Positions 6,225 to 13,846 of a stretch of DNA of 13,867 nucleotides are shown piece by piece. The notes beneath the pieces are model-generated. The model was not told where the DNA came from. It did not search any database and saw nothing but the letters and a program-made list of their open reading frames with translations. The position numbers and the translations under genes were made by a program. The DNA lies in contig JAVBLQ010000136.1 in the NCBI GenBank assembly GCA_031553435.1, positions 1 through 13,867 on the forward strand, given 5' to 3'. Within the stretch, counting starts at the first letter, position 1, and the number at the start of each line of letters is the position of its first letter. Source of the stretch: JAVBLQ01 sp031553435. GTDB lineage: Bacteria > Bacteroidota > Bacteroidia > Bacteroidales > Azobacteroidaceae.

Positions 6225-6593
6225 ATGAAAACATTTACAACTATAAGTCTTTTGGTTGTTTCCAATATGTTCATGACTTTCGCATGGTATGGCCATTTGA
6301 AATTCAAAGAGATGAACTGGTTCAGCAGTTGGGGATTACCAGCTATTATCCTTCTCAGTTGGGGCATTGCTTTGTTTGAGTATTGTTTTCAGGTCCCGGC
6401 CAACAGGGTCGGTTTCATAGGCAATGGAGGTCCCTTTAATCTGTGGCAACTCAAAGTGATGCAGGAAGTAATCACACTTATTGTATTTACAATCTTCACT
6501 ACTTTAGTATTCAAAAATGAATCGTTCCGTTGGAATCATTTCATCGGATTTATTTTTCTGGTTTTGGCGGTCTATTTCATATTTAAGAAGTGA
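6225..6593 (+). CDS. DUF486 family small integral membrane protein (DMT-like)
   Basis: 122 residues with four predicted membrane helices at about 5-24, 36-56, 74-96 and 102-120, covering nearly the whole chain. The conserved stretches FAWYGHLKF, WGIALFEYCFQVPANRVG and FNLWQLKVMQEVITL are characteristic of DUF486 (COG3169), a family related to drug/metabolite transporters. Length is normal. The substrate is unknown; a dimer is likely because four helices alone make half a DMT transporter. It sits 40 nt after the methyltransferase gene and 67 nt before the hydrogenase, which has its own promoter. Confidence 0.88.
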   Translation: MKTFTTISLLVVSNMFMTFAWYGHLKFKEMNWFSSWGLPAIILLSWGIALFEYCFQVPANRVGFIGNGGPFNLWQLKVMQEVITLIVFTIFTTLVFKNESFRWNHFIGFIFLVLAVYFIFKK

Positions 6594-6600
6594 AGTCAAG

Positions 6601-6635
6601 TTGTGACCGACATGAAATACAAATTATTATCTTTG
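6601..6635 (+). promoter_or_regulatory. Candidate promoter of the hydrogenase operon
   Basis: TATCTTTG (6628-6635) is a full -7 match, identical to the tRNA-Ser box. A TTGTG at 6601-6605 lies 22 bp upstream, slightly far for the -33 element. The leader is predicted at about 20 nt. TTGTGA is also half of a Rex-like site, but the other half is missing. Confidence 0.55.
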
Positions 6636-6660
6636 CAGCCGCAAACACAACACATACAAA

Positions 6661-8124
6661 ATGGCCTATACGAACAATGTAATGATAGTCCGTCACAAAC
6701 TGCTGACGGACCTTGTCAGACTATGGAATCAAAATCAATTAGTTGAAAAAATAGACAGACTACCCATAGAACTGAGCCCTCGCCGGAAGAAAACTTTAGG
6801 ACGCTGTTGCGTACACAAAGAACGTGCCGTCTGGAAATACAAATCTTTCCCCCTGCTGGGTTGGGATATGTCTGACGAACAGAGTGAATTGACTCCCTTA
6901 TCCGAATACGCGCGCCAGGCTTTGGAACGCACAGGAACAACAAAAGAAAATATTTTGTGCGTAATTGATGAAGCCTGTTCATCGTGTGTACAACAAAACT
7001 ATGTGGTCACCAACCTTTGCCGCGGTTGCGTGGCGCGTACTTGTTACATGAACTGCCCTAAAAACTCAGTTTCTTTTGATAAAAACGGACAGGCATGTAT
7101 CGACAACGATACTTGTATCAGTTGTGGAATCTGTCATAAAAGTTGCCCCTATCATGCTATCGTTTACACGCCTATCCCTTGCGAAGAATCTTGTCCGGTC
7201 GGAGCAATCAGTAAAACCGATGATGGCATTGAATATATTGATGAAAAAAAATGTATTTATTGCGGAAAATGCCTGAATGCCTGTCCTTTCGGAGCTATAT
7301 TCGAAATTTCACAGACATTCGATGTATTACAACGCATCCGCAAAGGAGAAAGATTAATCGCTGTTGTAGCCCCATCTATTCTTGGACAATTTAAAGCTCC
7401 TATTGATAAAGTATATGGCGCCTTTAAAGCAATGGGATTTCATAGCGTGATCGAAGTAGCGCAGGGAGCCATGCAAACAACTTCAAACGAAGCAGAAGAA
7501 TTAAAAGAAAAAATAGCTCAGGGACAACCGTTTATGACCACATCTTGTTGTCCGTCATACATAGAATTGACAGAAAAGCATATTCCTGACATCAAACCTT
7601 TTGTATCCCATACCCGGTCGCCGATGCATTACGCTGCAAAGCTTGCTAAAGAACAAAATCCGGATGCAAAAATTGTATTTATCGGCCCTTGTGTAGCCAA
7701 ACGCAAAGAAGCCAGAAAAGACGAATATGTGGATTATATCCTGACATTCGAAGAAATAGGTTCCATTCTTCATGGATTGGACATTGAAATAGAACAAGCT
7801 CCTTCATTCTCCATTCTCTTCAATTCAGTACGCGAAGCTCACGGTTTTGCACAAGCCGGAGGAGTAACCAATGCTGTTAAAGCTTACTTAAAAGAAGAAG
7901 CTGATAAAATAAAAACAATTCAAATTTCGGATATTAATAAAAAGAATATTGCCATGCTTCGAGCTTTTGCCAAAACAAAAAAAGCGGGCGGACAGTTTGT
8001 GGAAGTAATGGCTTGCGAAGGCGGATGCATTACCGGTCCAACCTCATGCAATGATATTTCAGCAGGAAAAAGACAATTGGAACAAGTGCTTGTCAAGATT
8101 CCGGGATATGAAGACAATCATTGA
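6661..8124 (+). CDS. hydA: [FeFe]-hydrogenase, group B type
   Basis: This 487-residue cytosolic enzyme catalyses 2H+ + 2e- to H2, most likely using ferredoxin reduced during pyruvate fermentation. The N-terminal ~100 residues contain CCVHKERAV, a group B marker. A cysteine-rich region follows: C106, C109, C120, C123, C128, C132, then two ferredoxin-type motifs at C152/155/158/162 and C198/201/204/208, with an extra C174/C178 pair. The H-cluster domain carries L1 TTSCCPSY (C296 proton relay, C297 ligand), L2 GPCVAKRKE (C344) and L3 VMACEGGCITGPTS (C452, C456), so all four H-cluster ligands are present. L2 has GPC instead of MPC and L3 lacks the GGGQP ending of group A enzymes, as expected for group B. 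The gene overlaps the maturase gene by 17 nt, so the two form an operon. Confidence 0.95.
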   Translation: MAYTNNVMIVRHKLLTDLVRLWNQNQLVEKIDRLPIELSPRRKKTLGRCCVHKERAVWKYKSFPLLGWDMSDEQSELTPLSEYARQALERTGTTKENILCVIDEACSSCVQQNYVVTNLCRGCVARTCYMNCPKNSVSFDKNGQACIDNDTCISCGICHKSCPYHAIVYTPIPCEESCPVGAISKTDDGIEYIDEKKCIYCGKCLNACPFGAIFEISQTFDVLQRIRKGERLIAVVAPSILGQFKAPIDKVYGAFKAMGFHSVIEVAQGAMQTTSNEAEELKEKIAQGQPFMTTSCCPSYIELTEKHIPDIKPFVSHTRSPMHYAAKLAKEQNPDAKIVFIGPCVAKRKEARKDEYVDYILTFEEIGSILHGLDIEIEQAPSFSILFNSVREAHGFAQAGGVTNAVKAYLKEEADKIKTIQISDINKKNIAMLRAFAKTKKAGGQFVEVMACEGGCITGPTSCNDISAGKRQLEQVLVKIPGYEDNH

Positions 8125-10591
8125 CAATTTACGATCAAACCGTACACTCAAAGCCGTTGAATACAAGCAATTGCTTTCCTGTACAAATCAGGAAGTAATC
8201 AATTATCTTCACCAACAGGCAAGAGAAGTTGCCCTGTCGCAATTCGGCAACCGGATTTATATCCGTGGTTTGATAGAAATCAGTAATTTTTGTCGCAACG
8301 ATTGCTTTTATTGCGGAATAAGAAAAAGCAATACAAACGTCAGGCGATATCGATTGAACGAAAACTCTATTCTGGATTGTTGTAAACAAGGGTATGCACT
8401 CGGATTCCGGACTTTTGTATTACAAGGAGGCGAAGATGCGGGAATATCTGATGAAAAAACAGAGCATGTTGTAGCAAGCATCCGCAAGATATATCCCGAT
8501 TGTGCAATTACACTTTCTTTGGGAGAAAGACCGAAGGAAGTTTATGAAAGATTTTTCACGGCAGGAGCCAATCGTTATTTATTGCGTCATGAAACTTCTA
8601 ACGAAACGCATTACAAACGCTTGCATCCTGAAAAAATGTCATACGAGAACAGGCTTCGTTGCCTGAATGATTTGAAAGCCATCGGTTTTCAGGTTGGAAC
8701 CGGAATCATGGTCGGATCACCCTTTCAAACCATTGACAATCTGGTGGAAGATATTCTTTTCATCGAAAAATTTCATCCGGAAATGATAGGAATCGGGCCT
8801 TTTATTCCTCACCGGAAAACTCCCTTTGCGGATTATCCGGCAGGCAATGTGCAACTAACACTCACCCTGCTTTCCATTTTCCGGTTGATACATCCGGCAG
8901 CGTTGATTCCTTCGACAACGGCTTTGAACACAATTGATTCCAAAGGAAGGGAAAAAGGAATACTGGCCGGAGCAAACGTAATCATGCCGAACCTGACGCC
9001 TGGCGATCAACGAAACAATTACGAATTATATAACAATAAAACTTTTCAGGGAGCCGAGGCTGCAGAAGGACTTGAAATCCTCCGCAAAAGAATGCAGGCG
9101 ATCGGTTATGAAATTTCACAACAACGTGGAGACTATAATAATATGCCAATTAATCAATATGCCAATGTGCCAATTAACGGACACAATTCATCAGAAGCAG
9201 AACAATTTATCAACCATCGGGAAATTATGGAGACATTGGAATTTGCCAATCTTCATAAAAACGACCGGAACCTGATCGAACAATTGATTGATAAAGCTGC
9301 CGAATGTAAAGGATTAACACACAGGGAAGCTGCTGTTTTACTGGAATGCGAACAACCGGACCTGATCGAACATATTTTCAACACTGCTCGCAACATCAAG
9401 CAAAAAATATACGGCAACCGCATCGTGATGTTTGCCCCGCTTTATCTTTCAAACTATTGTGTCAACAGTTGCCGGTATTGTCCTTATCATCTGAAAAACA
9501 AAACAATACACCGGAAAATACTAACGCAGGAAGAAATACAACAGGAAGTGATCGCTCTGCAAAATATGGGACACAAACGCCTGGCGCTCGAAGCAGGAGA
9601 AGATTCAATGCACAGTCCCATCGAATATATATTGGAATCGATTGAAACCATTTACAGTATCAAACATAAAAACGGAGCGATCCGGCGCGTCAATGTCAAT
9701 ATTGCAGCAACCAGTGTAGAAAATTACCGCCGGTTGAAAGATGCAGGCATCGGAACTTATATTTTATTCCAGGAAACATATCATAAAGAAAGATACGAAC
9801 AACTTCATCCTATAGGTCCGAAAAGTAATTATGCATACCACACGGAAGCGATGGACCGCGCCATGCAGGGAGGTATAGACGATGTGGGCCTGGGAGTTCT
9901 TTTTGGCTTAAGTCCCTATCGTTATGACTTGGTCGGCTTACTGATGCATGCCGAACATCTGGAAGCTGCTTTTGGCGTAGGACCCCATACCATCAGTGTT
10001 CCCCGTATTTGTCCTGCTGACGATATCAACACCAACAATTATCCGGATGCCGTGCCTGATGATGTATTCCGGCGCATTGTTGCGATCATCCGTATGGCTG
10101 TACCTTATACGGGAATGATCATTTCTACCCGTGAATCACAATCTTCACGCGAACAATTACTTGATATCGGAATTTCACAGATCAGCGGAGGTTCTAAAAC
10201 CGGAGTCGGCGATTACAGCAATTTGCATACATTATCAGAGAATACTTCCCAATTCGAAGTGAGCGACAATCGTACGCTCGATGATATTGTAGCCTGGCTG
10301 CTTCAACGCGGACATATTCCCAGCTTCTGCACAGCCTGTTACCGCGAGGGAAGGACCGGCGACCGTTTCATGTCGCTGGCTAAATCCGGACAAATCGCCA
10401 ATTGTTGCGCTCCGAATGCATTGATGACTCTGAAAGAATATTTGGAAGATTACGCATCGGAAACAACTCGCAAATTGGGAGAAAAAATCATAGAAAAAGA
10501 TGTTTTCCTCATCCCCAATCTCCAAGTGCAGAAAATTTGCTTACACAATTTAAGAGAGATCGGGGAAGGAAAACGGGATTTCAGATTTTAG
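8108..10591 (+). CDS. hydEG: HydE-HydG fusion: two radical-SAM [FeFe]-hydrogenase maturases in one protein
   Basis: 827 residues from the ATG at 8108, where homology to HydE begins (MKTIIDNLRSNRTLK); the frame opens earlier, at 8051, but inside hydA. Residues 1-340 are HydE: SAM cluster C62/C66/C69 in CRNDCFYC, LQGGED, TLSLGERP, YLLRHETSN, GTGIMVGSPFQT, GIGPFIPH, and ANVIMPNLTP. The auxiliary-cluster cysteines near the end of some HydE proteins are absent. Residues 341-360 are a linker coded by 8-bp repeats. Residues 361-827 are HydG, the tyrosine lyase that supplies CO and CN-: SAM cluster C451/C455/C458 in CVNSCRYC, then GHKRLALEAGEDS, GVGPHTISVPR, VPYTGMIISTRES, and the C-terminal CX2CX22C site (C741, C744, C767) for the dangler-iron cluster. 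Both halves look intact. HydE and HydG are normally separate proteins of about 350 and 470 residues. Translation is probably coupled to hydA. Confidence 0.95.
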   Translation: MKTIIDNLRSNRTLKAVEYKQLLSCTNQEVINYLHQQAREVALSQFGNRIYIRGLIEISNFCRNDCFYCGIRKSNTNVRRYRLNENSILDCCKQGYALGFRTFVLQGGEDAGISDEKTEHVVASIRKIYPDCAITLSLGERPKEVYERFFTAGANRYLLRHETSNETHYKRLHPEKMSYENRLRCLNDLKAIGFQVGTGIMVGSPFQTIDNLVEDILFIEKFHPEMIGIGPFIPHRKTPFADYPAGNVQLTLTLLSIFRLIHPAALIPSTTALNTIDSKGREKGILAGANVIMPNLTPGDQRNNYELYNNKTFQGAEAAEGLEILRKRMQAIGYEISQQRGDYNNMPINQYANVPINGHNSSEAEQFINHREIMETLEFANLHKNDRNLIEQLIDKAAECKGLTHREAAVLLECEQPDLIEHIFNTARNIKQKIYGNRIVMFAPLYLSNYCVNSCRYCPYHLKNKTIHRKILTQEEIQQEVIALQNMGHKRLALEAGEDSMHSPIEYILESIETIYSIKHKNGAIRRVNVNIAATSVENYRRLKDAGIGTYILFQETYHKERYEQLHPIGPKSNYAYHTEAMDRAMQGGIDDVGLGVLFGLSPYRYDLVGLLMHAEHLEAAFGVGPHTISVPRICPADDINTNNYPDAVPDDVFRRIVAIIRMAVPYTGMIISTRESQSSREQLLDIGISQISGGSKTGVGDYSNLHTLSENTSQFEVSDNRTLDDIVAWLLQRGHIPSFCTACYREGRTGDRFMSLAKSGQIANCCAPNALMTLKEYLEDYASETTRKLGEKIIEKDVFLIPNLQVQKICLHNLREIGEGKRDFRF
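9135..9174 (+). repeat. Degenerate 8-bp tandem repeat (RTGCCAAT) in the HydE-HydG linker
   Basis: Reading in eights: ATAATAAT, ATGCCAAT, TAATCAAT, ATGCCAAT, GTGCCAAT. Every unit ends in AAT and three carry TGCCAAT (9144-9150, 9160-9166, 9168-9174). The translated linker contains MPINQYANVPING, the kind of peptide made when this octamer is read through in three frames. A gain or loss of one unit would shift the frame. Confidence 0.75.
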
Positions 10592-10622
10592 GAAACCGGT
10601 TGAATTTTCAGATATGAATGTT

Positions 10623-11876
10623 TTACATTTCTCCTATTGCAATCTTACTCAATTGTTTGATTTGATTCAGGTCTTTATAATCATACTGATAAATTCCGTC
10701 GGCAGCAATCATCATCAGCACATTGTTAAAAGGGATTACATCAAAAGCATCCATTCCGGAGTAATGAGCCAAACGTTTTCCCATCAGTGTTAAAGGATCC
10801 TGGGCATCATAAATTTTAAGTCCGTCATCGCATAAAAAAAGTATACCGTTGTCGATACCCAGGCCTTTAGGATTAGTCATGGTATAGGTTACAATGGGTT
10901 TAGGGGCTTCTACATTTTTCACATCAATAAGCATCAATTCATTTACATTTTGTCCGCAAACATTTCCCGAACGCACGGTGACGTAGGCAATGTCTTTTTC
11001 AACCACTACGGGATCGCATCCCCAAACATGTCCGATAAAACTTTTTCGTTCGGGAGACAAAGGATTTTCAACAGAATAAATCAACAATCCTGTGGGTGTT
11101 CCCATAAATAATTTATTTTCATAATTGAAAATAGTTTCAACATTGTAGCCGGTATAGATACTTTCAACGGCTTTTTGAGGTTGCGAACCGGAAATATTGA
11201 ATATGGATAAATAGTTATTTATAACTGTATATAAATAGTCCTGATAAATTCCGAATCTGGCCATGGATCCTGTAATGCCGTTTCCTCCTTTATTTCCGAA
11301 ATTTGGACCAGCATCACTAACCAAATCTCCTCTGGAACGTTCTATTTTTTCTTTTCTTTCTACTAAATTCCAAGCGACAACAATTCCGGTAATCCCATTC
11401 TGATAATAGACTTTGTTGTAGTCAATACCATATTCATTGCAAACTTCAGGCAACGCATTGGGAAAGACGGATTCCAGACGTCCTTTCAATACGGGTTGTG
11501 CCGGATTATTGATATCAAACCAAACCAGATCGATGTAGGAGTCGGCATATAGCATATTATTTCGCACGGCTATATCTGCATTTCCTAATAATTCGACGAA
11601 TCCGATGTTTTGAGGCGAAGCCGGATTCCGGTTGTCAATGATATGAATTCCTTTTTCAGGTTCGGAAATAAACAGATAGCCATCGTAAAAGCAAATTTTA
11701 CCTTGTTTTTTTATTTCCTGGGGTTGATCGGCAACCTTGACTGAACTTCTGAATTCAGACAAAGGCATAAAAACCGGTTCGTTGATGTTGTAGGTTACAA
11801 ACTCTGAGGTTGAATCATCACATCCTTGAAACAAGTACGCCATACCTATTAAAATAGGAATAATTAGTTTTTTCAT
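10623..11876 (-). CDS. LVIVD-repeat beta-propeller lipoprotein
   Basis: 417 residues. The signal peptide MKKLIIPILIGMAYLFQGC ends in a lipobox with Cys19 followed by DD, so an outer-membrane, perhaps surface, lipoprotein is expected. The body is a chain of short repeats of the form YLFI...G.IHIID..NPASPQNIGFV, ILFLCDDGLKIYDAQDPLTL, the LVIVD pattern that folds into a beta-propeller. Such proteins usually bind partners or ligands; no enzyme motif is seen and the ligand is unknown. It is the last gene of the sigma-factor operon, 32 nt after the beta-barrel gene, and converges on hydEG with a 31-nt gap that holds no terminator I can recognise. The operon suggests it is the sensor or effector on the cell surface. 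Confidence 0.85.
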   Translation of the reverse strand: MKKLIIPILIGMAYLFQGCDDSTSEFVTYNINEPVFMPLSEFRSSVKVADQPQEIKKQGKICFYDGYLFISEPEKGIHIIDNRNPASPQNIGFVELLGNADIAVRNNMLYADSYIDLVWFDINNPAQPVLKGRLESVFPNALPEVCNEYGIDYNKVYYQNGITGIVVAWNLVERKEKIERSRGDLVSDAGPNFGNKGGNGITGSMARFGIYQDYLYTVINNYLSIFNISGSQPQKAVESIYTGYNVETIFNYENKLFMGTPTGLLIYSVENPLSPERKSFIGHVWGCDPVVVEKDIAYVTVRSGNVCGQNVNELMLIDVKNVEAPKPIVTYTMTNPKGLGIDNGILFLCDDGLKIYDAQDPLTLMGKRLAHYSGMDAFDVIPFNNVLMMIAADGIYQYDYKDLNQIKQLSKIAIGEM

Positions 11877-11908
11877 GTGTAAATAATTTTATTTAATATT
11901 TCTTTCAT

Positions 11909-13165
11909 TTAGAATGAATATCGTAGTCCGGCTCCGATTCCAACAGTCAGCGGCCAGTCGGTACGAATGCTTTTAGGTTGATCATTATCAAAATAATATC
12001 CCAGGCGAGGCTCAAAATAAAGTCCCATATTACGGGATAGATGGTATGTTATACCTAACGAACCATTTAATGACCATTGAAATCCGTCGATAGAACTATC
12101 TTCTTTAGTGGTATATATGCTATTCGGATTATATTGATTTTTGATAGTTCTCATTCCTATTCCCTTTTCTATCATGACTCCTCCGGAAAAATAGACATCC
12201 CATTTAGAGTGATTGTTCCAGATATAGACAATTCCATTTAAGGGTATTCCCAGATAATTCATTTGTCGCTTGCCATCATATTTGAAATTTTGGTGCCATT
12301 GATATTTGGCAGAAAGATAGGTATAAACCAATCCGGTTTCTATTCCGAAACGTGAGTTTATATTTTTCCTTAAAGTTAAACCGAATGATAGCGGAGGCAA
12401 ATATTCTACACTTGCATCTTCCGGAAGTATCTCGCTCTTTAAATGTGTAGCATCCTGTGGAGAGTTGTAACTGATTGATCCGAAAGCTACATCATAATAC
12501 TGAAGAGGATGCTGTTCCACATTATTCCCAACCCCTCCGCTTGTAGCAAAAGAAGCCGCTAATAACAATCCTTCTTTTTCTTTTTTCTTCCTGTTATATT
12601 GGATGTTAGTTGCATAAAATGCTGATTCATCCTTTTTTTCATTCTTTTTTATTTCCTTGGGGGGTGTATTTGTTTCTTGTGTTTCTGCAACTAAAATTTC
12701 TTTTGAAGGAGAAATAACAGTGTCTTTTATATTGAATTCTACAGTTCCGGGTTCTTTGACAGGCTGATCGACTTGATTGGTCTGAGTTTTAATTTTTTTA
12801 GCTGTTGCAAATGAATTCTTTTCAGAAGAGTAATTTGCTTTATCTTCCGCCTTATCTTCCGGTTTCTTTTGAATCGAAACAGCAGAGTCCGGTTTTGCGT
12901 GATGAATTTCAACACCGGCATATTTTTCTTGTTTTTTTGTAACAAATTGATTCTGATTCGTATAAAACATTGTAAATATCAATACAATAGCCACCAATGC
13001 TGCTACGGCACTCCAGATCCCGATGATCTTAGCTCGAGTTGATGATCTTTTGGGTAATCGTTTATTTATTATATCCCAATCAGAAGAATCAACAGGTACC
13101 TCATGATTTTCCAGTTGTTGCCGGAAAATTTCTCTTAAAGCATCATATTTGTTGTCTTCATTCAT
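11909..13165 (-). CDS. Membrane protein: anti-sigma-like N-terminus, one inner-membrane helix, C-terminal outer-membrane beta-barrel
   Basis: 418 residues. Residues 1-45 are soluble and charged, with WDIINKRLP, as in the cytoplasmic part of Bacteroidota proteins encoded after ECF sigma factors. One helix at about 47-68 spans the inner membrane. Residues 75-190 are a long Lys/Glu/Thr/Pro-rich periplasmic linker. Residues ~195-418 are alternating beta-strands (FGLTLRKNINSRFGIETGLVY, YLGIPLNGIVYIW, GLYFEPRLGYYF, VGIGAGLRYSF) ending in Phe, the signature of an outer-membrane beta-barrel (PF13568-like). It could thus reach across the whole envelope. Starting 20 nt after the sigma gene, it probably holds or releases the sigma factor. 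That role is inferred from position and layout, not from a recognised anti-sigma motif. Confidence 0.8.
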   Translation of the reverse strand: MNEDNKYDALREIFRQQLENHEVPVDSSDWDIINKRLPKRSSTRAKIIGIWSAVAALVAIVLIFTMFYTNQNQFVTKKQEKYAGVEIHHAKPDSAVSIQKKPEDKAEDKANYSSEKNSFATAKKIKTQTNQVDQPVKEPGTVEFNIKDTVISPSKEILVAETQETNTPPKEIKKNEKKDESAFYATNIQYNRKKKEKEGLLLAASFATSGGVGNNVEQHPLQYYDVAFGSISYNSPQDATHLKSEILPEDASVEYLPPLSFGLTLRKNINSRFGIETGLVYTYLSAKYQWHQNFKYDGKRQMNYLGIPLNGIVYIWNNHSKWDVYFSGGVMIEKGIGMRTIKNQYNPNSIYTTKEDSSIDGFQWSLNGSLGITYHLSRNMGLYFEPRLGYYFDNDQPKSIRTDWPLTVGIGAGLRYSF

Positions 13166-13185
13166 TATTCGTTAGTTTTAATAGT

Positions 13186-13731
13186 TCAAAATGATTTCGC
13201 CACTTTCATTTTCCTCTCCACCATTTTTTGCAGTAACTGCCTTGCCCTTAAATATTGAGATCTGGATGTACTTTCCTGAATGTGCAATGTTTTTGCAATT
13301 TCAGCATGAGAGTACCCTTCTATTGCATACATGTTGAAAATTGTTCTATATCCATCCGAAAGACTCGTTATACATTCCAGTAATTCATTGGTTGATAACT
13401 CTTCAAAAACAGTAACATTTACATCTTGCAGATGATGTACCTCTTCAACATCCGTACTAAATCTTAAAACATCGTTTTGACGGAGAAAATCCAGGGCTGT
13501 ATTCACAAAAATCTTCCTCACCCAAGCAGGGAATGACCCTGTATTGGAATATGTGTGGATTTTCGTGAATAAAGTAACGAATCCATCATGCGTCAGATCC
13601 CGAGCAGATTCTTTTTCGCGCACATATCTTAAGCAAACACTCATCATAGCCGGAGCATATTTTTCGTATAATTGCTTTTGCGCCCACGATTCGCCTTTTA
13701 TACATCCATTGATAAGAGATTGTTCTTCCAT
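13186..13731 (-). CDS. ECF-type RNA polymerase sigma factor
   Basis: 181 residues from the ATG at 13731; a TTG one codon upstream is ignored. Region 2 (about 8-80) has the core-binding and -10 recognition features: YEKYAPAMMSVCLRYV, ARDLTHDGFVTLFTKI, FPAWVRKIFVNTALDFLR. Region 4 (about 120-175) contains LSDGYRTIFNMYAIEGYSHA followed by EIAKTLHIQESTSRSQYLRAR, the helix-turn-helix that reads the -35 element. There is no sigma region 1 or 3, as expected for the ECF group. It is the first gene of a three-gene operon with the anti-sigma-like barrel protein and the propeller lipoprotein, and probably drives its own promoter (13746-13778). Confidence 0.93.
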   Translation of the reverse strand: MEEQSLINGCIKGESWAQKQLYEKYAPAMMSVCLRYVREKESARDLTHDGFVTLFTKIHTYSNTGSFPAWVRKIFVNTALDFLRQNDVLRFSTDVEEVHHLQDVNVTVFEELSTNELLECITSLSDGYRTIFNMYAIEGYSHAEIAKTLHIQESTSRSQYLRARQLLQKMVERKMKVAKSF

Positions 13732-13745
13732 CAAATTGTTTATGT

Positions 13746-13778
13746 ATTATAGATGTAAATATATTGAGAAATGTTGCA
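13746..13778 (-). promoter_or_regulatory. Candidate autoregulated ECF promoter
   Basis: The minus strand has TGCAACAT (13778-13771), 14 bp, then ACATCTATAAT (13756-13746). The AAC-containing -35 and TCTA-type -10 resemble ECF promoters rather than TAnnTTTG. The leader would be only about 9 nt. Confidence 0.35.
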
Positions 13779-13814
13779 TGCCGGAATAATTTTTTGTTGA
13801 AAAAAAGATTCTTC

Positions 13815-13846
13815 ATTGGAGAATAATCTCTTTTATTATATTTTTG
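13815..13846 (+). promoter_or_regulatory. Candidate promoter for a gene beyond the right edge
   Basis: ATTG (13815-13818), 20 bp, TATTTTTG (13839-13846): a good Bacteroidota housekeeping match facing right. The gene it would serve is outside the window; the last 21 nt hold no ATG. Confidence 0.4.

Noticed and set aside
6601..6621. Possible Rex site upstream of hydA (TTGTGA ... ACAA)
   Set aside because: Only one half-site is good; the second half does not match TTCACAA at the right spacing. NADH control of the hydrogenase would make sense but is not supported here.
8051..8107. Longer N-terminus for the HydE-HydG protein starting at 8051
   Set aside because: It would lie wholly inside hydA, adds residues without HydE similarity, and HydE homology starts at the ATG at 8108.
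10592..10622. Terminator between hydEG and the convergent lipoprotein gene
   Set aside because: Only a short AACCGGTT palindrome is present, without a longer stem or T-run on either strand.
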